Assembly: GCA_964533435.1 (NCBI GenBank)
Contig: CAZHLU010000001.1
Span: forward strand, 1-50,368
DNA length: 50,368 bases
Source of the DNA: CAZWIT01 sp964533435
Lineage (GTDB): Bacteria > Patescibacteriota > Patescibacteriia > UBA1558 > GWA2-36-10
Direction of reading: 5' to 3'
Position 1 is the first letter of the stretch. Each line of letters starts with the position of its first letter. The position numbers and the translations under genes are program-made. This document shows positions 40,451 to 49,450 of the stretch, piece after piece. The notes beneath the pieces are model-generated. The model was given only the letters and a program-made list of their open reading frames with translations. It had not been told where the DNA came from and did no database searches.

Positions 40451-41032
40451 TTATTTTTTAGTAAATAAGAGTCCAAAGTGATAACGACCAGCATTAAATT
40501 CTTTGGCTAAATTTAAATCTAATTGTTGGCCAATTTCTATTATTTTTTGAGGTTCGATAATAAGTTCAGGAGGTGGCCCAAAACTTAACTCATTTTTTGA
40601 CCAATCAACAACTAAAAGTCGACCGCCACTTTTTAATAATCTAGTAGCTTCGGCTAAGATTTCATAATGTTTTTTTGATTGGTATAAAACATTGACTAAA
40701 ATACTAGCATCAAGCGTGCCTTCGCTTATTTTGGTAGCGCCAACAATTTCTAAATTACTCCAAACAGTTTTGATGTTGTTAAGATTTGCCAGCCTAGCTT
40801 TTGATTCAATTTCAGACAAGATGTTTTTTACTACATCAACAGCATAGACTTGTCCAACATCACCAACTAATCGAGCTGATTCTAATAAAAATAAGCCACC
40901 GCCAGCACCAAGGTCTCCTACCATTTCGCCTCGCTTGAGCTGTAGGATATCTTTTAAAATTTGGCCAGCATCTAGAAGCTCGCTACGTCCAGAATTACTA
41001 GTTTGGCTATTGTTATTTGTGTTATTAGTCAT
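40451..41032 (-). CDS. Class I SAM-dependent methyltransferase
   Basis: 193 residues. The AdoMet motif I is VGDLGAGGGLFLLESARLVG, followed by the acidic VYAVDVV (motif II), LDASILVNVLYQ (motif IV) and LLKSGGRLLVVDWS. This resembles UbiE/ArsM-like small-molecule methyltransferases; the substrate is unknown. It is monocistronic and divergent from glmS. Confidence 0.8.
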   Translation of the reverse strand: MTNNTNNNSQTSNSGRSELLDAGQILKDILQLKRGEMVGDLGAGGGLFLLESARLVGDVGQVYAVDVVKNILSEIESKARLANLNNIKTVWSNLEIVGATKISEGTLDASILVNVLYQSKKHYEILAEATRLLKSGGRLLVVDWSKNELSFGPPPELIIEPQKIIEIGQQLDLNLAKEFNAGRYHFGLLFTKK

Positions 41033-41091
41033 ATTTTTTTGTCTAAATATATTATAACAAAAATAGCAGTTTTAGGCTATGGATTTGGTAA

Positions 41092-41120
41092 TTGCCAAGT
41101 AGATATTAAAGCCCTATAAT
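41092..41120 (+). promoter_or_regulatory. Promoter of glmS
   Basis: TTGCCA (41092-41097), a 17-base spacer, TATAAT (41115-41120). The leader is only about 20 bases, so there is no room for a glmS ribozyme. Confidence 0.6.
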
Positions 41121-41146
41121 AGGCTAATAAGCCTTAAGATAAATTT

Positions 41147-42946
41147 ATGTGTGGAATAATAGCCTACATTGGACCAAGACCGCTAGCGCCAATACTTTTA
41201 GACGGCTTGGCTAAGTTAGAATATCGTGGTTATGATAGTGCGGGTTTGGCTGTCTTAGATGGTGCTAATTTAAAAACTATCAAACAAATAGGTCGTATCA
41301 AAGAATTATCTCAACATCCAGATATCAAAGATATAGGCTGTGGTTTAGGTATTGCTCATACACGTTGGGCAACACATGGTGAGCCTAGTGAAATAAATGC
41401 TCACCCGCATCTAGATTGTAGTGGTGAAATCGCCATTGTCCATAATGGTATTATTGAAAATTATACAGCGCTTAAGGAGATTTTAGTTCAAGAAGGACAC
41501 ATAATAAAATCAGCAACTGATTCAGAAATTTTAGCTCACTTAATTGAAAAGTTTTATCAAGGCGATTTAAGTATGGCTATTCGTCAAGCTTTAAAATTAG
41601 TAGAAGGAGCTTTTGGTTTGGCTGTAATTAAGAAAAATGAAAATAAAATAATTGTTGCTCGTCGCGGTTCTCCCTTGGTAATTGGCTTAGGGCAAAATGA
41701 AATGTTTGTTGCTTCTGATATTCCGGCAATTTTAAATCATACTAGACAAGTCATTTATTTGCAGGACAATGAAATGGCAGTAGTAACTAGTGACAATTAT
41801 GAAATTACTAATTTAGACGGCGAAATTCTTTCTAGGCAAGTAGAAGATATTAAATGGTCAGTTACGGAGCTTGAGAAAAAAGGCTTTAAGCATTTTATGC
41901 TTAAAGAAATTGTTGAACAAGCAGAGGCTCTTACTAATGTTTTGCGAGGACGTGTCAAGAATGGGCAAATAAAATTATCAGTTAATTTTGAGCCGGATAA
42001 GATTAAGAGAATTATTATTACGGCTTGTGGCACTAGTTGGCATTCGGCTTTAGTTGGTAAATATTATTTAGAAGCTTTAACTCAAATTCCAGTTGAAGTT
42101 GATTATGCTTCCGAATTTCGTTATCGTAATCCTATTTTGGGAGCCCAAGATTTAGTAATTGCAATTTCTCAATCAGGGGAAACAGCCGATACTTTAGCGG
42201 CTATTAAAGAGGCTAAAAATAAACAAGCAAATACTTTGGGTATAGTAAATGTAGTTGGTTCTACCATCACCCGTGAAGTTGGTTCGGGTATTTATTTGCA
42301 TATTGGTCCAGAAATTGGCGTGGCTAGTACCAAAGCTTTTACCGCTCAGGTTTTGACTTTATTATTGTTAGCACTATATTTAAGGCAGCAACTAGGTTGG
42401 CCTTTGCCAGCGCAGATCTTAGAAGAAATAGAAATTTTACCAGGCTTTATTAAGCAGACTTTAGATAGTGATAAATTAACCCAACGTTTAGCTGGTATTT
42501 TTAAAGATGCTAATAATTTTTTATATTTAGGGCGAGGCTTAAATTTTCCAGTTGCTCTAGAGGGTGCTCTAAAGTTAAAAGAAATATCATATATTCATGC
42601 TGAGGGTTATCCGGCTGCTGAAATTAAACATGGACCAATTGCTTTGATAGACAAAAATATGCCCGTAGTTTTTATTGCTACTAAAAATACTCTAACGCAA
42701 AAGATATTAAGCAACATGCAGGAGGTAAAAGCTAGGGGCGGTACCATTATAGCAGTGGTTAACGCTGACCAAGAAGATATTTATAAGGTGGCAGATTATA
42801 CTATTATTGTGCCGACTGTTAGTGAGATGTTGTCTCCTATTGTTAATACTATTCCTTTGCAGCTTTTGGCCTACTATATTGCCGACGGTAGGGGTTTGGA
42901 TGTTGATAAACCAAGAAATTTAGCTAAATCAGTGACGGTCGAGTAG
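41147..42946 (+). CDS. glmS: Glutamine--fructose-6-phosphate aminotransferase (isomerizing)
   Basis: 599 residues. The nucleophile Cys2 starts the glutaminase domain (MCGIIAYIGPRPLAPILLDG, RGYDSAGLAV, HTRWATHGEP). Two SIS domains follow (ACGTSWHSALVGKYYLE, SQSGETADTLAAIKEAK). The C-terminus ends KPRNLAKSVTVE, the usual tail. It makes glucosamine-6-phosphate, the entry to UDP-GlcNAc and peptidoglycan. Confidence 0.95.
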   Translation: MCGIIAYIGPRPLAPILLDGLAKLEYRGYDSAGLAVLDGANLKTIKQIGRIKELSQHPDIKDIGCGLGIAHTRWATHGEPSEINAHPHLDCSGEIAIVHNGIIENYTALKEILVQEGHIIKSATDSEILAHLIEKFYQGDLSMAIRQALKLVEGAFGLAVIKKNENKIIVARRGSPLVIGLGQNEMFVASDIPAILNHTRQVIYLQDNEMAVVTSDNYEITNLDGEILSRQVEDIKWSVTELEKKGFKHFMLKEIVEQAEALTNVLRGRVKNGQIKLSVNFEPDKIKRIIITACGTSWHSALVGKYYLEALTQIPVEVDYASEFRYRNPILGAQDLVIAISQSGETADTLAAIKEAKNKQANTLGIVNVVGSTITREVGSGIYLHIGPEIGVASTKAFTAQVLTLLLLALYLRQQLGWPLPAQILEEIEILPGFIKQTLDSDKLTQRLAGIFKDANNFLYLGRGLNFPVALEGALKLKEISYIHAEGYPAAEIKHGPIALIDKNMPVVFIATKNTLTQKILSNMQEVKARGGTIIAVVNADQEDIYKVADYTIIVPTVSEMLSPIVNTIPLQLLAYYIADGRGLDVDKPRNLAKSVTVE

Positions 42947-42956
42947 TTATAAACCT

Positions 42957-42984
42957 TGACTTTTTGGTTTATTTTTGTTATTCT
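42957..42984 (+). promoter_or_regulatory. Promoter of tRNA-Glu
   Basis: TTGACT (42957-42962), a 16-base spacer, TATTCT (42979-42984), about 19 bases before the tRNA. Confidence 0.6.
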
Positions 42985-43002
42985 ACTTACGTTTTTCGCC
43001 AT

Positions 43003-43077
43003 GGCCCTATCGTCTAATGGTTAGGACACCAGGTTTTCATCCTGGCAATCGGGGTTCGATTCCCCGTGGGGTCACCA
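43003..43077 (+). tRNA. tRNA-Glu (TTC)
   Basis: Acceptor GGCCCTA/TGGGGTC (with wobbles), D arm TCGTCTAATGGTTAGGA, anticodon arm CCAGG-TTTTCAT-CCTGG (anticodon TTC), T arm CGGGG-TTCGATT-CCCCG. CCA is encoded. Confidence 0.95.
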
Positions 43078-43109
43078 AAAAACACCCAAAGTAAATTTGA
43101 GTGTTTTTT
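43078..43109. terminator. Terminator shared by tRNA-Glu and the fibronectin-like gene
   Basis: AAAACACCCAAA and TTTGAGTGTTTT form a stem with T runs on both strands. Confidence 0.75.
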
Positions 43110-43125
43110 GTTTGTTTAAAGTTTA

Positions 43126-44538
43126 TTAATTTTTAGCTTGTTTATATTCTGGACTTTCTTTCCAAATTTTCCAAGGCACAGATGAGTTAATAACTCTAGT
43201 ATTGCCTTTGACAGCTAGTCTAATATCTTCAACTGGGTAACCACCAAAGACATAGGCATTAACTAATAAATTCCAATTTTGAGGAATAGATTTACGATAT
43301 GGTAACCAAGCAAATAATTGTTTGGCAGTTTTGGTTTCCATACTTCTTTTGTTAACCAAGGCCTTTTGAATTTGGATTAAAGTTCGGCCATAGCCTAAGG
43401 GGTTAAAATTATTATCAATTTCTTGTTTGTCATAAAAACCATCGCCATCGCTATCAGCTGAAATTGGGTTAGTGCCATAGGCTGATTCTTGATTATCAGT
43501 TAGGCCATCATTATCACTATCAAGCCTAGCCGCAGCTTGAGTTTTGATTATTTTTTCGCCTAAGATTATTTTTTGAAGTTCAGCTTGACTTAGCGGTTTA
43601 GTAATAAAGTTTTTTTCTTCAGTAACTACATATTGGTAATAAAGAGTGTCGTATAATTCGATTTTATAATAATAATTAGTATTAGCTTGTAGATCGGTTA
43701 AGGTTATTTGATGATTTAAACTAGCCTGTGGGCTAACATTTAGTCTAGTATAAAGTTGGCCAGGATTTAGACCATAATAAATATTAGCTTTGGCCACTAA
43801 GTTGGTTTTCCAACTAATAGTTATTTGATTAGACTTGATCAAGTCACTAGTGATACTTATAGGTTGTAATTCAGTGATATTAATTGTAGGGTTAACATTA
43901 GGGTTGGGATTACGTAAAGTATTAAAAGCAGCACTAGCAGTTCTATGGCCACCAGTTTCACTTTCAGCGTCAATAACTATAGTATAGTGTTGTTCGGGTA
44001 ACAAATAATAAATATAAAGATTTTGTTCAGTAGCATAACTCCAAACATTAGCTACTTGCTCGCTACCACCATTATAGTAGTAAGTTATTTTAGCTCTAGT
44101 GGCTATATCAGTAGACCAAGTAATGGCTACAGCGTTATTAGTAACTTGTCTAATAGTTATTTGAGGCACGCTTGGTATTTTTACAGTTTCAGTCATTTCG
44201 CCAGTATTAAAATTTTGTACAAAAGATTCCGAGCGTTGACCGCTGGCATTAATGGCAACTATTTTATAGTAGTAAGTAGTTCTTTTAGCTAAACCAGTAA
44301 TAGTAGTGGCGTGTATTGTTTCTACAGCCATGTGATCAACTACTTGGTTTAGATTATTTATACTAGTACCATAATAAACTAAGCCACGACTTGGTTCAGA
44401 GCTGTGCCAGTTGATTTTGGCGCTACTATTTTGAATATTAGAAACACTAATAAAATCAATACTAAGTTGAGCCTGCGCTGGCAGGGCTAAACAAAAAATA
44501 AACAGTATTAAAGCCTTAATTGTTAGCTTTTTTAACAT
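43126..44538 (-). CDS. Exported protein with fibronectin type III-like domains and a calcium-binding repeat
   Basis: 470 residues. A signal peptide (LTIKALILFIFCLALPAQAQ) precedes three fibronectin III-like domains: SSAKINWHSSEPSRGLVYYG, AVAITWSTDIATRAKITYYY and QITISWKTNLVAKANIYYGL. They are followed at about 350-375 by DSDNDGLTDNQESAYGTNP and DSDGDGFYDKQE, thrombospondin type 3/dockerin-like Ca-binding repeats. The last 80 residues are a non-repeated domain. It is probably a surface or secreted adhesion or scaffold protein; it has no catalytic motifs. Confidence 0.8.
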   Translation of the reverse strand: MLKKLTIKALILFIFCLALPAQAQLSIDFISVSNIQNSSAKINWHSSEPSRGLVYYGTSINNLNQVVDHMAVETIHATTITGLAKRTTYYYKIVAINASGQRSESFVQNFNTGEMTETVKIPSVPQITIRQVTNNAVAITWSTDIATRAKITYYYNGGSEQVANVWSYATEQNLYIYYLLPEQHYTIVIDAESETGGHRTASAAFNTLRNPNPNVNPTINITELQPISITSDLIKSNQITISWKTNLVAKANIYYGLNPGQLYTRLNVSPQASLNHQITLTDLQANTNYYYKIELYDTLYYQYVVTEEKNFITKPLSQAELQKIILGEKIIKTQAAARLDSDNDGLTDNQESAYGTNPISADSDGDGFYDKQEIDNNFNPLGYGRTLIQIQKALVNKRSMETKTAKQLFAWLPYRKSIPQNWNLLVNAYVFGGYPVEDIRLAVKGNTRVINSSVPWKIWKESPEYKQAKN

Positions 44539-44597
44539 ATTTTTAATTAATATGATATTATTACATAAAATTAAACATTTGTCAATACTGATTGGTT

Positions 44598-45254
44598 TTA
44601 TAAGCTAGCCTTTAAGTAGTAAATATCTTTGTTTTGTTTACGGTAGATATTTTCATAAGTAGTGGTAATTTTGAGCTTGGTTTCGGTATTTTCATCTAGG
44701 TTTATAGAATTAGCTGTTAAAATTTTTCCACCCTGCTCTTTAATACTTTCTTGAGAATAAACAAATAAATTATAGTTATCAGTTTTTAAATTAATAAGCC
44801 CATTAACGCTTAGAATATTTTTGTAAATTTTTAAAAAACGTGGACTACTTAAACGTTTTTTAATTTTTCCTTTTTTGCTTTGCGGGTCAGGAAAAGTAAG
44901 CCAAATTTCTTTGATGCTATGCTTTGGAAGAAATGCAGCTATATTTTCTACAGGCATTCTTAAAAACAAGACATTATCAAGCCTTTTGTTTAAAGCTTCG
45001 CTAGCACCATGCCATAAACGTTCACCTTGAATATCAATGCCAATAAATTTTTCTTGCGGGTATTCTTGAGCCAGGGCTAGAGTATATTCAGCTTTGCCAC
45101 AACCAAGTTCTAAGGTAATTTTTTTATTATGGCCAAAAAAATTAGCTAATTTATTTTTTAAATTAGGGTCGTTTATTTCAATAACATTATCTAAGTGATG
45201 TAAGGCTTCTATTTTTTGTAGTTTTTTACGAGGCATATTTTTATCATAAAACAA
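44598..45254 (-). CDS. trmB: tRNA (guanine-N7-)-methyltransferase
   Basis: 218 residues. ITLELGCGKAEYTLALAQEY is the AdoMet site, followed by FIGIDIQGERLWHGASEAL, then IKEIWLTFPDPQSKKGKIKK with RLSSPRFLKIY, the family's tRNA-recognition and catalytic motif. It methylates G46 in the variable loop of tRNAs. This is unrelated to the TrmB-type regulator at 11858-12622, which shares only the name. Confidence 0.92.
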   Translation of the reverse strand: MFYDKNMPRKKLQKIEALHHLDNVIEINDPNLKNKLANFFGHNKKITLELGCGKAEYTLALAQEYPQEKFIGIDIQGERLWHGASEALNKRLDNVLFLRMPVENIAAFLPKHSIKEIWLTFPDPQSKKGKIKKRLSSPRFLKIYKNILSVNGLINLKTDNYNLFVYSQESIKEQGGKILTANSINLDENTETKLKITTTYENIYRKQNKDIYYLKASL

Positions 45255-45328
45255 AAATTAGCTGATGTATAGGCCAATTGACAAGACAGTCATTTTTAAT
45301 TAAAGTATATTACTGATATAATACATAA

Positions 45329-46378
45329 ATGATTAAGATTTTAGCTATTGAAAGTTCTTGCGACGAGACTGCTATTGCTTCTCTAGGGGCTAGTGAGGAC
45401 TCTTTGCTTTTGCAAAAAAATTTAATTCATTCGCAAGTAGATATTCATAAAAAATACGGTGGTGTTATACCGGAACTGGCCGCTCGACAGCATTTGCAGA
45501 ATATTTTTCCTTTGCTTGATGAAGCTTTAGGTGATCAAAAAATAAATGATTTTGATTATTTAGCAGTAACACAGGGTCCCGGCCTTATTACTTCTTTATT
45601 ACTAGGTATTAACGTAGCTAAGACATTGGCTTATGCTAGTCAAAAGCCATTGATAGCAGTTAATCATTTAGAAGGACATATCTATTCAAATTGGTTAAGT
45701 CATGATATTTTAGTAAAAAATAGCAAATCGTATTTTCCTAGCGTTGTTTTAATTGTTTCTGGTGGTCATACAGAATTAGTGTTAATGAAAAATCATGGCG
45801 ATTATCAATTGTTAGGTCAGACTTTAGATGATGCTGTTGGTGAAGCTTTTGATAAGGTAGCTAAGTTATTACTTTTAGGCTATCCAGGCGGTCCAATTGT
45901 TAGCGCTAAGGCACTGAAAGGTAATCCTAATAATTATGTTTTGCCTCGGCCAATGCTCAATAGTCAGAATTTTGATTTTAGTCTCTCTGGTTTAAAGACA
46001 GCTGTTTTGTATAGTTTAGAAAAGCAGGGTGATATAGATGAACAATCAGTAGCTGATATTTGCGCTGCCTTTGAAGCAGCAGTGATTGAAGTATTGGTCA
46101 AAAAAACAATGGCGGCTGTGAAAAGTTTTGGCGCTAAATCTATCATGCTGGCTGGTGGTGTGGCAGCTAATAAAAAATTAGCCGCTAGTCTGCAAGCTGC
46201 AGCCCAACTTTTAGGTTTGCCGTTTTTTGCCCCAGAGCAAAAGTTTACCGGGGACAATGCCGCTATGATAGCAGCGGCTGCTTATTATCAAATAATTAGT
46301 AAAAAAATGAATGTCATGGCTGGTTCAGAATTATTAAATATGGAACCGCGGGCTAATTGGCAATTAACTGTAAAATAA
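45329..46378 (+). CDS. tsaD: tRNA N6-adenosine threonylcarbamoyltransferase (TsaD)
   Basis: 349 residues. ILAIESSCDETAIA opens the ASKHA fold. HSQVDIHKKYGGVIPELAAR is the family signature, NHLEGH carries the metal ligands, and VSGGHTELVL and MLAGGVAANKKL bind nucleotide. With TsaB, TsaE and the TsaC product it makes t6A37 in ANN-decoding tRNAs. tsaE follows after 31 bases. Confidence 0.95.
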   Translation: MIKILAIESSCDETAIASLGASEDSLLLQKNLIHSQVDIHKKYGGVIPELAARQHLQNIFPLLDEALGDQKINDFDYLAVTQGPGLITSLLLGINVAKTLAYASQKPLIAVNHLEGHIYSNWLSHDILVKNSKSYFPSVVLIVSGGHTELVLMKNHGDYQLLGQTLDDAVGEAFDKVAKLLLLGYPGGPIVSAKALKGNPNNYVLPRPMLNSQNFDFSLSGLKTAVLYSLEKQGDIDEQSVADICAAFEAAVIEVLVKKTMAAVKSFGAKSIMLAGGVAANKKLAASLQAAAQLLGLPFFAPEQKFTGDNAAMIAAAAYYQIISKKMNVMAGSELLNMEPRANWQLTVK

Positions 46379-46409
46379 CTTATAATTATTCTAAAGATAA
46401 AAATAAAAT

Positions 46410-46832
46410 ATGACAGAATATACTAGTCTTAATCCTCAAGAAACAGAGCAAATAGCCATTGATTTAGTTAAAAATTTATCAAGTGGAGCGGTTTTGGCTT
46501 TGGCAGGAAATTTAGGGGCTGGTAAAACTGTTTTTGTAAAAGGTTTAGCAAAAGCTTTGGGTATTGAAGATAGGGTAAATAGTCCAACTTTTGTTTTATT
46601 AAAAGTTTATAATACCAATCATCCTAGAATAAAAAGATTAATTCACGTTGATTGTTATCGTTTAGAAGGGCAGGAAGATTTACAAGATATTGGTTTGACA
46701 GATTTTTTGGATGATCCTGCTAATTTAGTAGTCATTGAGTGGGCTGATCGTATTAGTAATTTGCCAGCCGGCACCAAGCGTATTGAAATAACTTATTTAG
46801 AAGAAGATAAAAGAAAAATAGTGATCGAATAG
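46410..46832 (+). CDS. tsaE: tRNA t6A biosynthesis ATPase TsaE
   Basis: 140 residues with Walker A LAGNLGAGKTVFVKG, the SPTF motif (VNSPTFVLLKVY) and HVDCYRLEGQEDLQDIGL followed by VVIEWADR, all family hallmarks. It drives turnover of the TsaBD complex. No tsaB is seen in this window. valS starts four bases downstream. Confidence 0.93.
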   Translation: MTEYTSLNPQETEQIAIDLVKNLSSGAVLALAGNLGAGKTVFVKGLAKALGIEDRVNSPTFVLLKVYNTNHPRIKRLIHVDCYRLEGQEDLQDIGLTDFLDDPANLVVIEWADRISNLPAGTKRIEITYLEEDKRKIVIE

Positions 46833-46836
46833 TTTT

Positions 46837-49401
46837 ATGCCAGAGGAAAATATTGATATTTTAGCCAAAGCTTATGAGCCACAGGCCTATGAGGCAGAAG
46901 TGTACCAACAATGGTTAGATGGTAATTATTTTAATCCTGATAATTCTCGCAACGAAGGTCCGTTTTTTAGTATGGCCATGCCTCCGCCAAATGCTACGGG
47001 CATTTTGCATATTGGTCATGCAGAAATTTTATCTATTGAGGATATTATTATACGTTATAAACGTTTGCAGGGTTATCGTGCCTTATGGTTGCCCGGTACT
47101 GATCATGCTGCTATTGCTACTCAAACTAAAGTAGAAAAAATATTAGCTCAAGAAGGAACAGATCGCTATACTTTGGGTCATGATAAATTTATTGCCAGAG
47201 TAAAAAGTTATGTAGCTGATTCTCAAAGCACAATTAGAGAGCAGATTCGTAAGGTTGGTTGTAGTTGTGATTGGTCACGTGAACGTTATACTTTTGATGA
47301 TGGTTTATCACAAGCGGTAAATACTGCCTTTGTACGCATGTATCAAGATGGCTTGATTTATCGTGGTTTAAGAATAGTAAATTGGTGTCCACGTTGTGCT
47401 TCTACTTTGGCTGATGATGAAGTTGAATACAAAGAGCAAGATGCTAAATTTTATTATATCCAATATGGACCAATAGTAATTGCTACTACTAGACCAGAAA
47501 CAAAATTAGCAGATACTGGCGTAGCAGTGAATCCCAATGATGTTCGTTATCAACAATATATCGGGCAAACTTTAGACATTGATTTAGCTGGACATAAAAT
47601 AAAAGTGAAAGTTTTTGCTGATCTTAGTGTTGATCCAGAATTTGGTACTGGTGCCATTGGCGTGACGCCAGCACATAGTTTAGTAGATTATGACTGGGCT
47701 CAGAAAAACAATTTGGAGATTATTAAATTAATTGATGAGCAGGGTAAACTTTTAGCTAGTGGCGGTAAATATGAAGGTCTAGATGTTTTAGCAGCACGCG
47801 CGGCCTTTGTAAAAGATTTAGAAGCAGCTAAACTTTTAGTTAAAGTAGAGGATATAAAAAATAATTTATCACTTTGTTATCGTTGTGGTACAGCTATTGA
47901 ACCTTTGCCATCTGAACAATGGTTTGTGGCAGTTGAAAAAGAAGTGCCGGGTCGTGGTAAGAGTCTAAAACAACTAGCACAAGAGGCAGTTCAGAGTGAA
48001 GATATTAAAATTATTCCTAAGCGTTTTATTAAGACTTATAACAATTGGTTAAACAATTTGCATGATTGGTGTATTTCTCGTCAAATTTGGTGGGGGCACC
48101 AATTACCAGTTTGGTACGATGAAGCTGGTAATGCTATTGTTGCTCTTGATGAGGCGTCTGCTCAAAAACAGGCTCCTAATAAAGTATTACGTCGCGATCC
48201 AGACACATTAGATACTTGGTTTTCTTCTTCATTATGGACTTTTTCTACTTTGGGTTGGCCAGCTAAAACTAAAGATTTAGAAAGATACCACCCAACTACA
48301 GTGATGCAAACTGGCTATGATATTATATTTTTTTGGGTAGCCAGGATGATAATCATGAGCGAATATCTCTTACAAGAAAAACCATTTAGTATTGTTTATT
48401 TGAGTGGTTTAGTGAGAGACAAGCAAGGTAAAAAAATGAGTAAGTCATCTGGTAACGGTTTAGATCCGATTGAAGTTATTAATGAATACGGAGCTGATGC
48501 TTTGCGCTTATCATTGGTAGCTGGTACTACTCCGGGAGCTGATTTTAGAATTTATCCAGAAAAAATTGCCGGTTATCGTAATTTTGTTAATAAGCTTTGG
48601 AATATTGCTCGCTTTATCTTTTCTTCAGTAGCAGTAGTGCAAAGAGTCAAGGTGCGTCCACAGGCAGTTAGCTTAGCAGATGCTTGGATTTTGTCAGAAT
48701 ATGATCTTTTAGTAAAAGAGATTACTTCAGATTTTCATAATTGGCGCTTGGCTCCTGCTATTGAAAAATTATATAATTTTACGTGGTCAAAATTAGCGGA
48801 TTGGTATTTAGAAGTTGTTAAAATTGAAAAAAATATTAATCCAGCTTTAGTTAAAACTAAGGACGAAATTCTTTTATATTTACTAGAAGGCTTATTAAAA
48901 TTGTGGCATCCTTTTACTCCTTTTGTGACTGAGGTATTGTGGCGCCAGTTTAAGCCAGAACATCTTTTGGTAATAGAACATTGGCCAAAAGCTGAAGAGC
49001 CTAAACAAGAAAGTATTAAAAATTTTACTGAATTGCAAGAATTAGTTACGCAGATTCGTAATTTAAAAGCAGCTAATAAAATAGCACCACAACAAAAACC
49101 ACCTTGTCAGTTGTCTAGTATAATTTTATCCAAAACCGACCTTGAAGTAGTTGCTCGTTTGGCTAGAGTAGAATTGGTATCCGATTTAACAAATGCTCAG
49201 ACAATAAATATTGGCCAGAGCACTATTATAATTGATTTAAACCAAGGTTTAAGTGATAAAGAAAGACAGTCTTTGACAGATTATTGTGCTAAATTAAAAA
49301 TACAATTGTCTAATAAAGATTTTATAAATAATGCACCTCGGCAAGTAGTTGATGATTTAAAGGAAAAATTAAAGCAAGCTGAAAAAAAATTAAGTAAATA
49401 A
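46837..49401 (+). CDS. valS: Valyl-tRNA synthetase
   Basis: 854 residues. MPPPNATGILHIGHA carries the HIGH motif and KKMSKSSGNGLDP (about 530) the KMSKS motif. The editing domain lies between (TTRPETKLADTGVAVNP, GVTPAHSLVDYD). NWCPRCASTLADDEVE and LCYRCGTAIEPLPSEQWFV are typical of ValRS. A short C-terminal coiled coil (LKEKLKQAEKKLSK) is present. It forms a unit with tsaD and tsaE and ends in a strong palindrome. Confidence 0.95.
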   Translation: MPEENIDILAKAYEPQAYEAEVYQQWLDGNYFNPDNSRNEGPFFSMAMPPPNATGILHIGHAEILSIEDIIIRYKRLQGYRALWLPGTDHAAIATQTKVEKILAQEGTDRYTLGHDKFIARVKSYVADSQSTIREQIRKVGCSCDWSRERYTFDDGLSQAVNTAFVRMYQDGLIYRGLRIVNWCPRCASTLADDEVEYKEQDAKFYYIQYGPIVIATTRPETKLADTGVAVNPNDVRYQQYIGQTLDIDLAGHKIKVKVFADLSVDPEFGTGAIGVTPAHSLVDYDWAQKNNLEIIKLIDEQGKLLASGGKYEGLDVLAARAAFVKDLEAAKLLVKVEDIKNNLSLCYRCGTAIEPLPSEQWFVAVEKEVPGRGKSLKQLAQEAVQSEDIKIIPKRFIKTYNNWLNNLHDWCISRQIWWGHQLPVWYDEAGNAIVALDEASAQKQAPNKVLRRDPDTLDTWFSSSLWTFSTLGWPAKTKDLERYHPTTVMQTGYDIIFFWVARMIIMSEYLLQEKPFSIVYLSGLVRDKQGKKMSKSSGNGLDPIEVINEYGADALRLSLVAGTTPGADFRIYPEKIAGYRNFVNKLWNIARFIFSSVAVVQRVKVRPQAVSLADAWILSEYDLLVKEITSDFHNWRLAPAIEKLYNFTWSKLADWYLEVVKIEKNINPALVKTKDEILLYLLEGLLKLWHPFTPFVTEVLWRQFKPEHLLVIEHWPKAEEPKQESIKNFTELQELVTQIRNLKAANKIAPQQKPPCQLSSIILSKTDLEVVARLARVELVSDLTNAQTINIGQSTIIIDLNQGLSDKERQSLTDYCAKLKIQLSNKDFINNAPRQVVDDLKEKLKQAEKKLSK

Positions 49402-49446
49402 AAAAATAGTCCGCCATCCGCCAACCGGCGGAAGCGGACTATTTTT
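49402..49446. terminator. Palindromic terminator between valS and the ATPase gene
   Basis: AAAAATAGTCCG and CGGACTATTTTT around CCATCCGCCAACCGGCGGAAG. It is related in its CCGCC/GGCGG core to the hairpins at 21631-21655 and 36008-36066. Confidence 0.85.
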
Positions 49447-49450
49447 AAGT

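Noticed and set aside
41098..41146. glmS ribozyme or riboswitch ahead of glmS
   Set aside because: The region between the promoter and the start codon is only about 25 bases, too short for either.
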